From Nocardioidaceae bacterium (GTDB lineage: Bacteria; Actinomycetota; Actinomycetes; Propionibacteriales; Nocardioidaceae), in assembly GCA_013811715.1 (NCBI GenBank), contig JACCUS010000005.1, positions 1 through 31,651 of the forward strand: a stretch of 31,651 nt of DNA. Direction: 5' to 3'. Below the pieces are notes generated by a model, which worked only from the letters and a program-made list of their open reading frames with translations, ran no database searches and was not told where the DNA came from. Made by a program: the position numbers and the translations under genes. Shown here one piece after another: positions 14,315 to 23,348 of the stretch (positions are counted from its first letter, which is position 1; every line of letters starts with the position of its first letter).

Positions 14315-16387
14315 TTGACTGAGACCGCCGAGGCTTCCGCGCACGAGACTGCTGGAAAAGTGGCAGCACCTGCCGGCTTCCGCGTCGTGCAGCGCACCAT
14401 CATCCGCCCCGACCAGGAACTCGACATTCGCCCGCTGTATGTCGGTGGCGTCTCCAACTTCAGCGCCGGTGAGAGCACGTCGCGGCAGGCGGGAGCCAGC
14501 GACGACGACGACGAGGAGCCCGAGGGGGAGTCGAAGCTGACCGGCAGCGAATCCGCCGAAGAGGCCGTGGGCGGATTCGGCACAATCACCGGCAACGTCG
14601 GGGCGATCGTCAAGTCGGGGCGCCGGCTGACGTTCGGCACGTACTTCAACGCATTCCCCGCCAGCTACTGGCGCCGGTGGACCCAGCTCGAGAGCGTGCG
14701 TCTCGTCATGCGGGTGTCCGGCCAAGGCTCGATCATCGTCTACCGATCCACCTCGAAGGGCCACGTGCAGCGTGCCGACGCGGCCGTCGTCGACTCCACC
14801 GGCACTCAGACCCTCGAGTTCGACCTGTCGCTCAAACCCTTCATCGACGGTGGCTGGTACTGGTTCGACGTCGAGGCTGGCGAGGGCCCGATCACCATCG
14901 AACAGGCGGTGTGGGGATTCGAGACCGACCAGATGGACTCGGGCAGGCTCTCCATCGGAATCACCACGTTCAACCGCCCCGAGTTCTGCGTCGACCAGCT
15001 CGTCAACCTGGCTGGCCAACCGGCAATCTTGGACATCCTCGACGAGATCCTCATCGTCGACCAAGGCACCAAGAAGGTCAAAGACCACGAGATGTACCCG
15101 AAGGCCGCTGCTGCGCTGGGCTCGAAGCTTCGGCTGATCGAGCAGGGCAACCTTGGCGGGTCAGGCGGATTCTCCCGGGCTATGGACGAGACCAGCGCCA
15201 AGGGCGAGGTCGACTATGTGCTCCTCCTCGACGACGACGTGGTGTGCGAGCCGGAGGGGATCTTGCGGGCGGTAGCGTTCGCCGACCTGGCCAAGCAGCC
15301 GACGCTTGTCGGGGGACAGATGTTCAGCCTTTACGACCGCTCGGTGCTGCACGCCTTCGGTGAGACGGTCGGGAAGTACCGCTGGTTCTGGGGTCCCGCC
15401 CCGCACACCTGGCACGGGCACAACTTCGCCATGCACTCGCTGCGCTCGACGCATTGGCTGCATCGGCGGGTCGACGTCGACTACAACGGCTGGTGGATGT
15501 GCCTGATCCCGGTCAAGGTGATCGAGGAGATCGGGCTCTCGCTGCCGATGTTCATCAAGTGGGACGACGCCGAGTTCGGCCTGCGAGCGAGGGAGGCAGG
15601 CTACCCGACCGTCACCCTCCCCGGCGTGGCCGTCTGGCACGTGCCGTGGCACGAGAAGGACGACACGATCGACTGGCAGGCGTACTTCCACCGCCGCAAC
15701 CGCATCATCGCCGCGCTCCTGCACTCGCCGTATGACCGCGGCGGACGGCTGGTCCGTGAGAGCTTCGAGACGCAGGTCAGGCACCTGCTCTCCATGCAGT
15801 ACGGGCCGGCAGAACTCGGCCTGATGGCCATCGAGGACATTCTCGAAGGGCCGCAGCGTATGCACCGGGACGTGCTGGAGCGGCTTCCCGAGATCCGAGA
15901 GTTGCGCAAGGGGTACGACGACTCAAGGTCGGAGACCGACCTCGACAAGTTCCCGAAGGCGCGTCGGCGTAAGCCGCCCCGCAAGGGGAGGGAGTTCGTC
16001 GCGCCCTTCGGCAGGTTCGGGCGCGCCAAGACGATGGCCGTCGGGGCGGTCCGCCAGGTGATGCCGGTCCGCGAGCTGGCCAAGAAGAACCCGGAGCTGA
16101 GCGTCGCTCACGTGGACCTGCGGTGGTGGCTGCTCTCGCAGCTCGACTCCGCCCTCGTCTCCTCCGCAGACGGCACGGCAGCCTCCTGGTACAAGCGCCA
16201 ACCTGAGCTGTTTCGCGACCTGATGGGGCGCTCGATCGCCATCCACGTGCGGCTGGCCAAGGAGTGGCCGCGGCTGGTCGAGCAATACAAGGCCGCGCTG
16301 CCAGACCTGACCTCGCCGGAGACGTGGCACGCCACGTTCGAAGAGTCGATCAAGAAGGACGAGTCGGCCGCCACGCAAGGGCCGTAG
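14315..16387 (+). CDS. glfT2: GlfT2-like galactofuranosyltransferase
   Basis: A 690-residue GT2-family enzyme that, in mycobacteria, extends the galactofuranose chain of the cell-wall galactan from UDP-Galf. An N-terminal beta-rich domain is followed by the GT-A domain: TTFNRPEFCVDQLVNLAGQP, VDQGTKKVKD, the metal-binding LLDDDV (D306-D308), KWDDAEFGLRA (D417, D418) and HVPWHEKDDTIDWQAYFHRR, where His442 matches the metal ligand by spacing. The closeness of these motifs to mycobacterial GlfT2 is from memory. It is about 50 residues longer, in part because of an acidic insert (S62-DDDDEEPEGES) in the N-terminal domain. The start is TTG with AGGA upstream. The polymer made here is not known; its neighbours are sulfotransferases. 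Confidence 0.88.
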   Translation: MTETAEASAHETAGKVAAPAGFRVVQRTIIRPDQELDIRPLYVGGVSNFSAGESTSRQAGASDDDDEEPEGESKLTGSESAEEAVGGFGTITGNVGAIVKSGRRLTFGTYFNAFPASYWRRWTQLESVRLVMRVSGQGSIIVYRSTSKGHVQRADAAVVDSTGTQTLEFDLSLKPFIDGGWYWFDVEAGEGPITIEQAVWGFETDQMDSGRLSIGITTFNRPEFCVDQLVNLAGQPAILDILDEILIVDQGTKKVKDHEMYPKAAAALGSKLRLIEQGNLGGSGGFSRAMDETSAKGEVDYVLLLDDDVVCEPEGILRAVAFADLAKQPTLVGGQMFSLYDRSVLHAFGETVGKYRWFWGPAPHTWHGHNFAMHSLRSTHWLHRRVDVDYNGWWMCLIPVKVIEEIGLSLPMFIKWDDAEFGLRAREAGYPTVTLPGVAVWHVPWHEKDDTIDWQAYFHRRNRIIAALLHSPYDRGGRLVRESFETQVRHLLSMQYGPAELGLMAIEDILEGPQRMHRDVLERLPEIRELRKGYDDSRSETDLDKFPKARRRKPPRKGREFVAPFGRFGRAKTMAVGAVRQVMPVRELAKKNPELSVAHVDLRWWLLSQLDSALVSSADGTAASWYKRQPELFRDLMGRSIAIHVRLAKEWPRLVEQYKAALPDLTSPETWHATFEESIKKDESAATQGP

Positions 16388-16412
16388 CCACCGGCACTCG
16401 CCCCTCCTCTCC

Positions 16413-16460
16413 TTGTGGCTGAAACCTGGCGGCGCCCACCGGGCGAGTCTTCAGCCACAA
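16413..16460. terminator. 11-bp perfect inverted repeat after glfT2
   Basis: TTGTGGCTGAA (16413-16423) and TTCAGCCACAA (16450-16460) are exact reverse complements, 26 bases apart, with a GC-rich middle that can add inner pairs. It starts 26 bases after the glfT2 stop and lies about 145 bases before the topA start. It may be the glfT2 terminator, or an operator for topA; position favours a terminator. The rest of the 217-base gap shows nothing else clear except AGGAG (16591-16595) before topA. Confidence 0.5.
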
Positions 16461-16604
16461 TCGTGGGGCGGCTCGGACCCGACCCGCCCAGTCGGCTGGC
16501 AGAGTAGCGCCAGAGCTCGGACGCGTTACCGTTCTCCGCAGCAGGACACACCGTCCTCGATAGCGATCGACCCCGAACCGGCCAGACAACAGGAGTACAG
16601 CAAG

Positions 16605-19307
16605 GTGGCAAACGCTGGACACAAGCTCGTCATCGTGGAGTCGCCCGCCAAGGCGCGCACGATCTCGGGCTTCCTCGGCCGCGGCTACGTCGTGGAGTCC
16701 TCCATCGGCCACATCCGCGACCTGCCCAACAACGCCAGCGAGGTTCCGGCAAAGTTCAAGGGCGAGGCGTGGGGGCGGCTAGGCGTCAACGTCGATGACG
16801 GCTTCACGCCGGTGTATGTGGTGCCGAAGGACAAGAAGCCACAGATCACCAAGCTCCGGTCGCTGCTGAAGGACGCCGACGAGCTCTACCTCGCCACCGA
16901 TGAGGACCGCGAGGGCGAGGCGATCGCCTGGCACCTGTACGACGAGCTGAAACCGAAGGTCCCGGTACGGCGCATGGTGTTCCACGAGATCACCTCAGAG
17001 GCGATCGCCGCCGCTGTCGCGCACCCCCGAGACATCGACGACGACCTGGTCGAGGCCCAGGAGGCCCGGCGCATCTTGGACCGGCTCTACGGCTACGAGG
17101 TCTCGCCGGTGCTGTGGAAGAAGGTCATGAGCGGCCTCTCGGCCGGCCGCGTCCAGTCGGTGGCGACCCGGCTCGTCGTCGACCGAGAGCGTGAGAGGAT
17201 CGCCTTCCGCGCGGCGGCGTACTGGGATCTGGAGGCGACGTTCGACGCCGGTGCCGGCAAGTCCCCCCAGACGTTCCCGGCGCGGCTGTGGAGCGTCGAT
17301 GGCCAGCGGGTCGCGCAGGGGCGCGACTTCACCTCCCTCGGCGAGGTCAGGCCGGGTGCCGAGATTGCCCACCTCGACCAGGCGCGCGCCGCAGCGCTGG
17401 CGGCAGGCCTGCGCGATCAGTCGTTCGCGGTCCGCTCCGTGGAGTCCAAGCCGTACCGGCGGTCGCCGTACGCCCCGTTCCGGACCACGACGCTGCAGCA
17501 GGAGGCGTCCCGCAAGCTCGGCTACGGCGCGTCGCGCGCCATGCAGGTCGCCCAGCGGCTGTACGAGAACGGCTTCATCACCTACATGCGCACCGACTCG
17601 ATCACCATGTCGGTGGGGGCTGTCACGGCGGCACGGGCGCAGGTGGCCGAGCTGTTCGGGCGCGAGTACCTGCCGGCCTCCCCACGCACCTACCAGAGCA
17701 AGGTCAAGAACGCCCAGGAGGCACACGAGGCGATCCGGCCCGCCGGCGAGCATTTCCGCACCCCGGCGCAGACCGGGCTGTCGGGGGACGAGTTCCGGCT
17801 CTACGAGCTCATCTGGATGCGGACCGTGGCGTCGCAGATGAAGGACGCCGAGGGCCGCTCGGTGGCGGTGCGGATCGGGGCGACCGCGAGCACCGGTGAG
17901 GTGTGCGAGTTCTCGGCGACCGGTCGGGTGATCACGTTCCACGGGTTCCTCAAGGCGTACGTCGAGGGCGCCGACGATCCCGACACCGAGCGTGACGACC
18001 GGGAGACCCGCCTGCCCGATGTGGCCGAAGGCGACGCGCTGGTCGTCGCGGCGCTCGAGTCGGCCGGCCACGAGACGAGGCCGCCCGCCCGGTACACCGA
18101 AGCCACCTTGGTCCGCGAGCTCGAGGAGCGGGAGATCGGGCGCCCGTCGACGTACGCCTCCATCATCGGGACGATCCTGAACCGGGGCTATGTCTACAAG
18201 AAGGGCAGTGCCCTGGTGCCGGCGTGGCTCGCCTTCTCGGTGGTGCGGCTCCTGGAGCGGCACTTCACCCGGCTCATCGACTACAACTTCACCGCCGGGA
18301 TGGAAGACGTGCTCGACGAGGTGGCCGCCGGCCGCCGTGACTCAACCACCGAGCTGGCGGCGTTCTACTTCGGGACGGGCCAGCAGGAAGGGCTGAAGAG
18401 CCTGGTCAACGGGTTGGGCGAGATAGACGCTCGGGAGCTGTCGACCTTCGGGCTCGACGAGGGCGTCGTCGTGCGGGTGGGACGCTATGGCCCGTACGTC
18501 GAGGACGCGGCCGGCACCCGCGCCAACGTGCCCGAGGACCTGCCCCCTGACGAGCTGACGCTGGAGCGGGCTCGCGAGCTGTTGGCCAACCCGACCGGCG
18601 CCGAGCAGGAGCTCGGGACCGACCCGGTCACCGGGCGGCCCGTGGTGGCCAAGAACGGGCGCTACGGGCCGTACGTGACCGAAGTGCTCGCCGACGACGC
18701 GGCCAAGAGCGCCAAGCCGCGGACGTCGAGCCTGTTCGCGTCGATGTCGCTCGACACCATCACCCTCGACCAGGCGTTGCAGCTGCTGACGCTGCCCCGA
18801 GTCGTCGGCGCCGACCCCGGGTCGGGTGAGGAGATCACCGCGCAGAACGGGCGGTACGGGCCGTACCTGAAGAAGGGCAGCGACTCCCGGTCCATCGACT
18901 CCGAGGAGCAGCTGTTCACGATCACCTTGGAGCAGGCGCAGGCGATCTACGCCCAGCCCAAGCAGCGTGGCCGACAAGCCGCATCGGCGCCGCTGAAGGA
19001 GCTCGGGGCCGACCCGGCGACCGGGCAGCCGGTCGTCGTCAAGGACGGTCGGTTCGGGCCCTATGTGACCGACGGCGAGTACAACGCGACGCTGCGCAAG
19101 GCCGACTCGGCAGAGGCGATGACGATCGAACGGGCGGCTGAGCTGCTGGGCGAAAAGCGGGCCAAGGGCGCGGCGCCCAAGCGTCGTACCGCCAAGAAGA
19201 GCGCGGCCAAGAAGTCGACCGCAAAGAAGACCGGCGCGAAGAAGTCGACCGCAAAGAAGGGCGGCGCCAAGAAGACCGGCGCCAAGAAGAGCGCGGCGAA
19301 CAAGTAG
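16605..19307 (+). CDS. topA: DNA topoisomerase I with lysine-rich tail
   Basis: A 900-residue type IA topoisomerase that relaxes negative supercoils. The TOPRIM domain has VIVESPAKA at the N-terminus and TDEDREGEAIAW (about 100-112). The catalytic tyrosine is Y327 in GFITYMRTDS. No zinc fingers are seen. Instead, four repeats of the form G-x-D-P-x-T-G-x-P-x-x-x-K-x-G-R-x-G-P-Y (about 620-830) end in a tail of roughly 40 residues rich in KKSTAK and KKTGAK units, as in other actinobacterial TopA, where such tails aid DNA binding and processive relaxation. GTG 16605 has AGGAG nine bases upstream and begins right before VIVESPAKA. The next gene starts eight bases after the stop. Confidence 0.97.
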   Translation: MANAGHKLVIVESPAKARTISGFLGRGYVVESSIGHIRDLPNNASEVPAKFKGEAWGRLGVNVDDGFTPVYVVPKDKKPQITKLRSLLKDADELYLATDEDREGEAIAWHLYDELKPKVPVRRMVFHEITSEAIAAAVAHPRDIDDDLVEAQEARRILDRLYGYEVSPVLWKKVMSGLSAGRVQSVATRLVVDRERERIAFRAAAYWDLEATFDAGAGKSPQTFPARLWSVDGQRVAQGRDFTSLGEVRPGAEIAHLDQARAAALAAGLRDQSFAVRSVESKPYRRSPYAPFRTTTLQQEASRKLGYGASRAMQVAQRLYENGFITYMRTDSITMSVGAVTAARAQVAELFGREYLPASPRTYQSKVKNAQEAHEAIRPAGEHFRTPAQTGLSGDEFRLYELIWMRTVASQMKDAEGRSVAVRIGATASTGEVCEFSATGRVITFHGFLKAYVEGADDPDTERDDRETRLPDVAEGDALVVAALESAGHETRPPARYTEATLVRELEEREIGRPSTYASIIGTILNRGYVYKKGSALVPAWLAFSVVRLLERHFTRLIDYNFTAGMEDVLDEVAAGRRDSTTELAAFYFGTGQQEGLKSLVNGLGEIDARELSTFGLDEGVVVRVGRYGPYVEDAAGTRANVPEDLPPDELTLERARELLANPTGAEQELGTDPVTGRPVVAKNGRYGPYVTEVLADDAAKSAKPRTSSLFASMSLDTITLDQALQLLTLPRVVGADPGSGEEITAQNGRYGPYLKKGSDSRSIDSEEQLFTITLEQAQAIYAQPKQRGRQAASAPLKELGADPATGQPVVVKDGRFGPYVTDGEYNATLRKADSAEAMTIERAAELLGEKRAKGAAPKRRTAKKSAAKKSTAKKTGAKKSTAKKGGAKKTGAKKSAANK
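19196..19304 (+). repeat. Repetitive DNA encoding the topoisomerase lysine tail
   Basis: The 3' end of topA is built from short repeated AAGAAG-containing units, for example two copies of AAGAAGTCGACCGCAAAGAA, mixed with GGCGCCAAGAAGACCGGC units. Such in-frame repeats are prone to copy-number change and explain tail-length differences between strains. Confidence 0.7.
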
Positions 19308-19315
19308 CAGGGCTG

Positions 19316-21322
19316 ATGCCAGACGTCTCGCTGCCGAGCAACCCGGGGAACGTGCTGCGGATAAGGGCGTTTCGACGGCTGTGGATCGGGTTGGGGCTCT
19401 CCAGTCTGGGCGACTGGCTCGGCCTGCTCGCCCTGACCGCGATGGCCAGCTCGCTGGCCGGCGCCAGCTACCCGGATCAGAGTTATGCCATCGCCAGCGT
19501 GCTCTTCCTGCGCGTCGTCCCCGCCCTGCTGCTCGGCCCGCTGGCCGGCTACATCGCCGACCGGCTGGACCGCAGGTGGACACTCGTCGCAGGCGACATC
19601 CTGCGCGGCCTGGTGTTCGTCTCGATTCCGATCGCCAACGACTTCACCTGGCTGCTCGTCGCCACCGTCATCATCGAGGCCATCAGCCTGGTGTGGCTGC
19701 CGGCGAAGGACGCGACGATCCCGAACCTGGTGCCGCGGGACAAGCTGGAGGCCGCCAACCAGGTCTCGATCGCGACCACCTACGCGTCGGCGTTGCCGGC
19801 GGCGGGGCTGTTCGTCGCGCTGTCATTGGTGACCAAGGGGCTGAACGTATCGCTGGACTGGCTCAACACGCCGGTCGCGTTGGCGCTCTACTTCAACGCC
19901 GCCTCCTTCATCGTGTCTGGGCTGGTGATCGCGACGCTGCACGACATCCCCCGCGGGCCGGCGCTCGCCTTCGCGGATCGGCAGGGCGTGTGGAGGACGA
20001 TCACCGAGGGTTGGGCGTACGTGATCCGCACCCCCGTCGTCCGCGGCCTGGTCATCGGCATCACTGGCGCCTTCGCGGCGGGCGGTGTCGTGATCGGTCT
20101 CGCTCGGGTGTACGTCGACGACCTCGGGGGCGGCGACCCTGGCTACGGAGTGCTGTTCGGCGCCGTCTTCGCCGGCCTTGCGCTGGGCATGTGGCGGGGA
20201 CCTCGCCTGCTGGCGGCGATGTCGCGGCGGCGGCTCTTCGGGTTCTCCCTCGTCTCGGCGGGTGTCTTGTTGGCGCTCGTCGCAGCCATCGCGAACCTTG
20301 CCGTGGTGTCCCTGCTCGCCGTCTTGCTCGGCTTCTTCGCCGGAAGCGCCTGGATCACCGGCTACACGCTGCTCGGTCTCGAGGTCGAGGACGCGCTCCG
20401 GGGACGCACGTTCGCGTTCGTGCAGACGCTGATCCGACTGTCCCTGTCGCTCGTTCTCGCGGCGGCCCCGCTGATCGCTGGCGCGATCGGCGAGCATCGG
20501 CTGCCTCTCGCCGACGAGGCGGCGCTGGACTACAACGGCGCGGCGATCACCATGTTCGGGTCGGCGGTGGTGATGGTCGTCGTCGGCGCCTTCTCCTACC
20601 ATCACATGAACGACAGACCCGGTACGACGATTCGCAGCGAGCTGAGGAAGTCCTTGATGGGCACCACCGGTGTGTACGCCCGCCGCGGCGTGTTCGTCGC
20701 ACTCGAGGGCGGAGAGGGGGCGGGCAAGTCGACTCAGGCCCGGCTGCTCGGGGAGTGGCTGACGCACGAGGGCTACGACGTCGTGCTCACTCACGAGCCC
20801 GGAGACTCCGTGGTCGGGCGGCAGCTTCGGCAGATCCTGCTCGACCACGGCACCGGCGAGCTGGACCATCGGGCGGAGGCGCTGCTCTACGCCGCAGACA
20901 AGGCCGAGCATGTGGAGAAGCTGATCAAGCCGGCGTTGGCGCGGGGGGCGGTGGTGGTCAGCGACCGGTACGTCGACTCCACCCTCGCCTATCAGGGCGC
21001 CGGGCGCGCCCTGATGCCGCTGGAGGTCGAGCGCATCGCACGGTGGGCGACCGCTCAGCTGAGGCCGCATCTGACCGTGCTGCTCGATGTCGAGCCGGAG
21101 CTCGGGCTGCAACGGCTCGAGAGTCCGGACCGGCTCGAGGCCGAGCCGGTCCTGTTCCATCAGCGGGTGCGTGACTGCTTCCTCGAGCTGGCCGGCGGCA
21201 ACGCCGACCACTACCTGGTGATCGACGGCCGACTCGATCGCGACCTGATCGCCATCGCTGTCCGCGAGCGACTCACCGCCGACCTGGTGCTTGCCGAGAA
21301 GCACTCGGGAGCGCAGACGTGA
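19316..21322 (+). CDS. tmk: MFS-like membrane domain fused to dTMP kinase
   Basis: A 668-residue fusion. Residues 1-435 form a major facilitator-like domain of about 10-12 helices (for example ASVLFLRVVPALLLGPLAGY, ADRLDRRW, a classic loop motif). Residues 455-668 form a complete thymidylate kinase: P-loop GGEGAGKS (465-472), THEPGDS, and the DRYVDSTLAYQGAG motif. The kinase makes dTDP from dTMP for DNA synthesis. From memory the same fusion stands next to topA in Streptomyces. What the membrane part carries is unknown; it may place the kinase at the membrane. ATG 19316 lies eight bases after topA and its stop overlaps the holB GTG, so all three may be co-transcribed. Confidence 0.93.
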   Translation: MPDVSLPSNPGNVLRIRAFRRLWIGLGLSSLGDWLGLLALTAMASSLAGASYPDQSYAIASVLFLRVVPALLLGPLAGYIADRLDRRWTLVAGDILRGLVFVSIPIANDFTWLLVATVIIEAISLVWLPAKDATIPNLVPRDKLEAANQVSIATTYASALPAAGLFVALSLVTKGLNVSLDWLNTPVALALYFNAASFIVSGLVIATLHDIPRGPALAFADRQGVWRTITEGWAYVIRTPVVRGLVIGITGAFAAGGVVIGLARVYVDDLGGGDPGYGVLFGAVFAGLALGMWRGPRLLAAMSRRRLFGFSLVSAGVLLALVAAIANLAVVSLLAVLLGFFAGSAWITGYTLLGLEVEDALRGRTFAFVQTLIRLSLSLVLAAAPLIAGAIGEHRLPLADEAALDYNGAAITMFGSAVVMVVVGAFSYHHMNDRPGTTIRSELRKSLMGTTGVYARRGVFVALEGGEGAGKSTQARLLGEWLTHEGYDVVLTHEPGDSVVGRQLRQILLDHGTGELDHRAEALLYAADKAEHVEKLIKPALARGAVVVSDRYVDSTLAYQGAGRALMPLEVERIARWATAQLRPHLTVLLDVEPELGLQRLESPDRLEAEPVLFHQRVRDCFLELAGGNADHYLVIDGRLDRDLIAIAVRERLTADLVLAEKHSGAQT

Positions 21323-22488
21323 GCGTCTGGGCAGACCTGGTTGGCCAAGACGAGCTCGTCAGACAGCTCGAAGGGGCGGTCGAGGCTGCAGGGAAGGCGC
21401 TGTGTGGGCAGCACGCGGCGGGCATGACCCATGCCTGGCTGCTCACCGGCCCTCCCGGCTCTGGCCGGTCGAACGCGGCTCGGGCGTTCGCGGCGGCGTT
21501 GCAATGTGACCGGGATGGGTGCGGTGACTGCCTCGCGTGCCGTACGGCGCTGGCCGGCTCGCATGCCGACGTCCGGCGTGTGGTGACTGACCAGGCCGTG
21601 ATCAAGGTCGACGCCGTCCGCGAGATCGTGCGCTACGCCGCGCTGGCGCCTGCCGGCAGTCGGTGGCAGATCCTGATCGTCGAAGACGCCGACCGGCTGA
21701 CGGACCCGGCAGCCGACGCGTTGCTGAAGACGATCGAGGAGCCGCCTCCGCACACCGTATGGCTCTTGTGCGCCCCGACGATCGAGGACGTCGTCCCGAC
21801 GATCCGGTCGCGCTGCCGGTCCCTCGTGCTGCGCACCCCGCCGACCGCCGCGGTGACCGAGCACCTGATCCGCAACGAGGGGGCCGCACCTGCTGTAGCG
21901 GCGTTCGCGGCGCGTGCATCCCAGGGTCATATCGGCCGAGCGCGTGCACTGGCCCTGCACGAGGCCACCCGCAACCGCCGACGGGAGGTGCTTCGGGTTC
22001 CCACCCAGCTGAGCGACCTCGGGTCGTGCATGACGGCCGCCGCCAACATCGGTGATGCCGCCACCGAGGAGGCACAGGGCAGGATCGACTCCCTCGACGG
22101 CAAGGAGGCCGCCGACCTCGAGCTGTCCTTCGGCGCTGGGACCCGCGGGGTCAAAGCCTCCGGCTTCGCCGCTGCGCAGAAGGAGCTGCAGCGCAACCAG
22201 AAGCAGCGGTCCAAGCGCTTCGTGCGCGACGCCATCGACCGGTCGCTGCTCGACCTGGCGTCGTTCTACCGTGATGTCGTGTCGGTGCAGCTCGGCTCAC
22301 GATCTGAGCTGATCAACGAAGAACTGCGGCACGACATCGATACGATGGCGCGGAGCACGACGGGCGAGATCACCTCAGCACGACTCGCTGCGATCTTCGC
22401 CACCCGGGAGGCTCTCGAGGGCGAGGTGTCGCCTCCCCTCGCCTTGGAGGCGTTGATGATCTCGCTGAGAGGCGGACTGCATGAGTGA
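21319..22488 (+). CDS. holB: DNA polymerase III subunit delta'
   Basis: A 389-residue clamp-loader subunit. The P-loop is degenerate, GPPGSGRS (44-51), with Arg in place of the catalytic Lys, as expected for delta', which does not hydrolyse ATP. A four-cysteine zinc site follows (C63, C68, C71, C74; CDRDGCGDCLACR). IVEDADRLTDPAADALLKTI is the Walker B-like stretch and IRSRCRSL holds the arginine-finger (SRC) motif. It works in the complex that loads the sliding clamp. GTG 21319 overlaps the tmk stop, and the gene overlaps the next one by eight bases. Confidence 0.95.
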   Translation: MSVWADLVGQDELVRQLEGAVEAAGKALCGQHAAGMTHAWLLTGPPGSGRSNAARAFAAALQCDRDGCGDCLACRTALAGSHADVRRVVTDQAVIKVDAVREIVRYAALAPAGSRWQILIVEDADRLTDPAADALLKTIEEPPPHTVWLLCAPTIEDVVPTIRSRCRSLVLRTPPTAAVTEHLIRNEGAAPAVAAFAARASQGHIGRARALALHEATRNRRREVLRVPTQLSDLGSCMTAAANIGDAATEEAQGRIDSLDGKEAADLELSFGAGTRGVKASGFAAAQKELQRNQKQRSKRFVRDAIDRSLLDLASFYRDVVSVQLGSRSELINEELRHDIDTMARSTTGEITSARLAAIFATREALEGEVSPPLALEALMISLRGGLHE

Positions 22489-23344
22489 CGCGTCTGGCGG
22501 CAGGGGCGGCGAGCTGTACCCGGGGTCGAGCCAGCCGGGCTACCCCGGACAGTCCGGTTATCCCGGCCAACCAGGCCAGTCCGGCTACCCCGGTCAGCAG
22601 AACCAGCCGGGCTACCCGCCGCCCCAGGGCAGCTACGGCAGCCCAGATCCCAACGCCTACCTCGGTGCTCCGAGCTACCCGGGCGGCCCGCATGGCTATG
22701 ACACCGGCACGAGCGGTGACCCCGGCTGGAGTGGTCTGGCGATCGCGTCCTTCATCGTCGCGATCGTGCTGCCCTGTGTCGGCCTGCTCGTGGCCGTTCC
22801 GCTGGCCATCGTCGCGCTGGTCAAGATCGGCAAGTCACGAGAGCGCGGCAAGGGCCTCGCGATCTCCGCGATCATCATCGCCGCCCTGTGGACGGTGGCC
22901 ACGGTCGCACTCGTCGTCTGGGTCGGCGCCATGCAGGCCGAGCGAAACGAGGCTGGCGTGATCGTCGAGGAGGGGCGGATCGGCTTCGGCGACATCCGCA
23001 CCGGGGACTGCGTGTCGATCCCCGGCCTCGATGCGACGACAGAGGTCAACACGTTCGACCTGACCGGTGTTCCCTGTGCCGAGGAGCACAACGCCGAGGC
23101 GGCGGGCGTCATCCCCGTCGAGGGCGATGCCTACCCGGGCCAGGCTGCCCTCGAGCAGCGCGCCGGCCAGGAGTGCCAACAGGCGGCGCTTGACTACCTC
23201 GGGCCAGCCAGCCCGACTGGCCTGCAGCCTTACTACCTCGTGCCGACCGAGAGCGTGTGGGACGACGACGGCGGGCACCAGGTCATCTGCTTCATCGCCC
23301 AGACCGACTTCAGCGACACCACCGGCTCCGTCACCAGCCGCTGA
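22481..23344 (+). CDS. DUF4190/septum-formation-domain membrane protein
   Basis: A 287-residue protein. Residues 1-80 are low-complexity, rich in Gly, Tyr, Pro and Gln, with repeats such as GYPGQSGYPGQ. Two membrane helices follow (about 87-112 and 125-150), as in DUF4190. The C-terminal extracellular domain has IRTGDCVSIPG, GVPCAEEHNAEAAGVIPV and AGQECQQAALDYL, the pattern of the septum-formation (Septum_form) family, with several cysteines likely in disulfides. The role is unknown; a cell-envelope or division link is suggested by the domain name only. ATG 22481 lies inside the end of holB, so translation is coupled. Confidence 0.8.
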   Translation: MSDASGGRGGELYPGSSQPGYPGQSGYPGQPGQSGYPGQQNQPGYPPPQGSYGSPDPNAYLGAPSYPGGPHGYDTGTSGDPGWSGLAIASFIVAIVLPCVGLLVAVPLAIVALVKIGKSRERGKGLAISAIIIAALWTVATVALVVWVGAMQAERNEAGVIVEEGRIGFGDIRTGDCVSIPGLDATTEVNTFDLTGVPCAEEHNAEAAGVIPVEGDAYPGQAALEQRAGQECQQAALDYLGPASPTGLQPYYLVPTESVWDDDGGHQVICFIAQTDFSDTTGSVTSR

Positions 23345-23348
23345 CCCT

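Noticed and set aside
14204..15088. Long N-terminal extension of sulfotransferase 3
   Set aside because: The open frame runs back through glfT2 on the other strand; the donor-binding loop near residue 20 fits a start at 14203, or at most 14275.
19381..21174. Long alternative-frame open stretch over the MFS-kinase fusion
   Set aside because: Arg/Ala/Gly-rich shadow frame without recognisable domains; the other frame carries transporter and kinase motifs.
22500..22640. CRISPR-like repetitive sequence
   Set aside because: The repeats are in-frame GYPGQ codons of a low-complexity protein head, without spacers.
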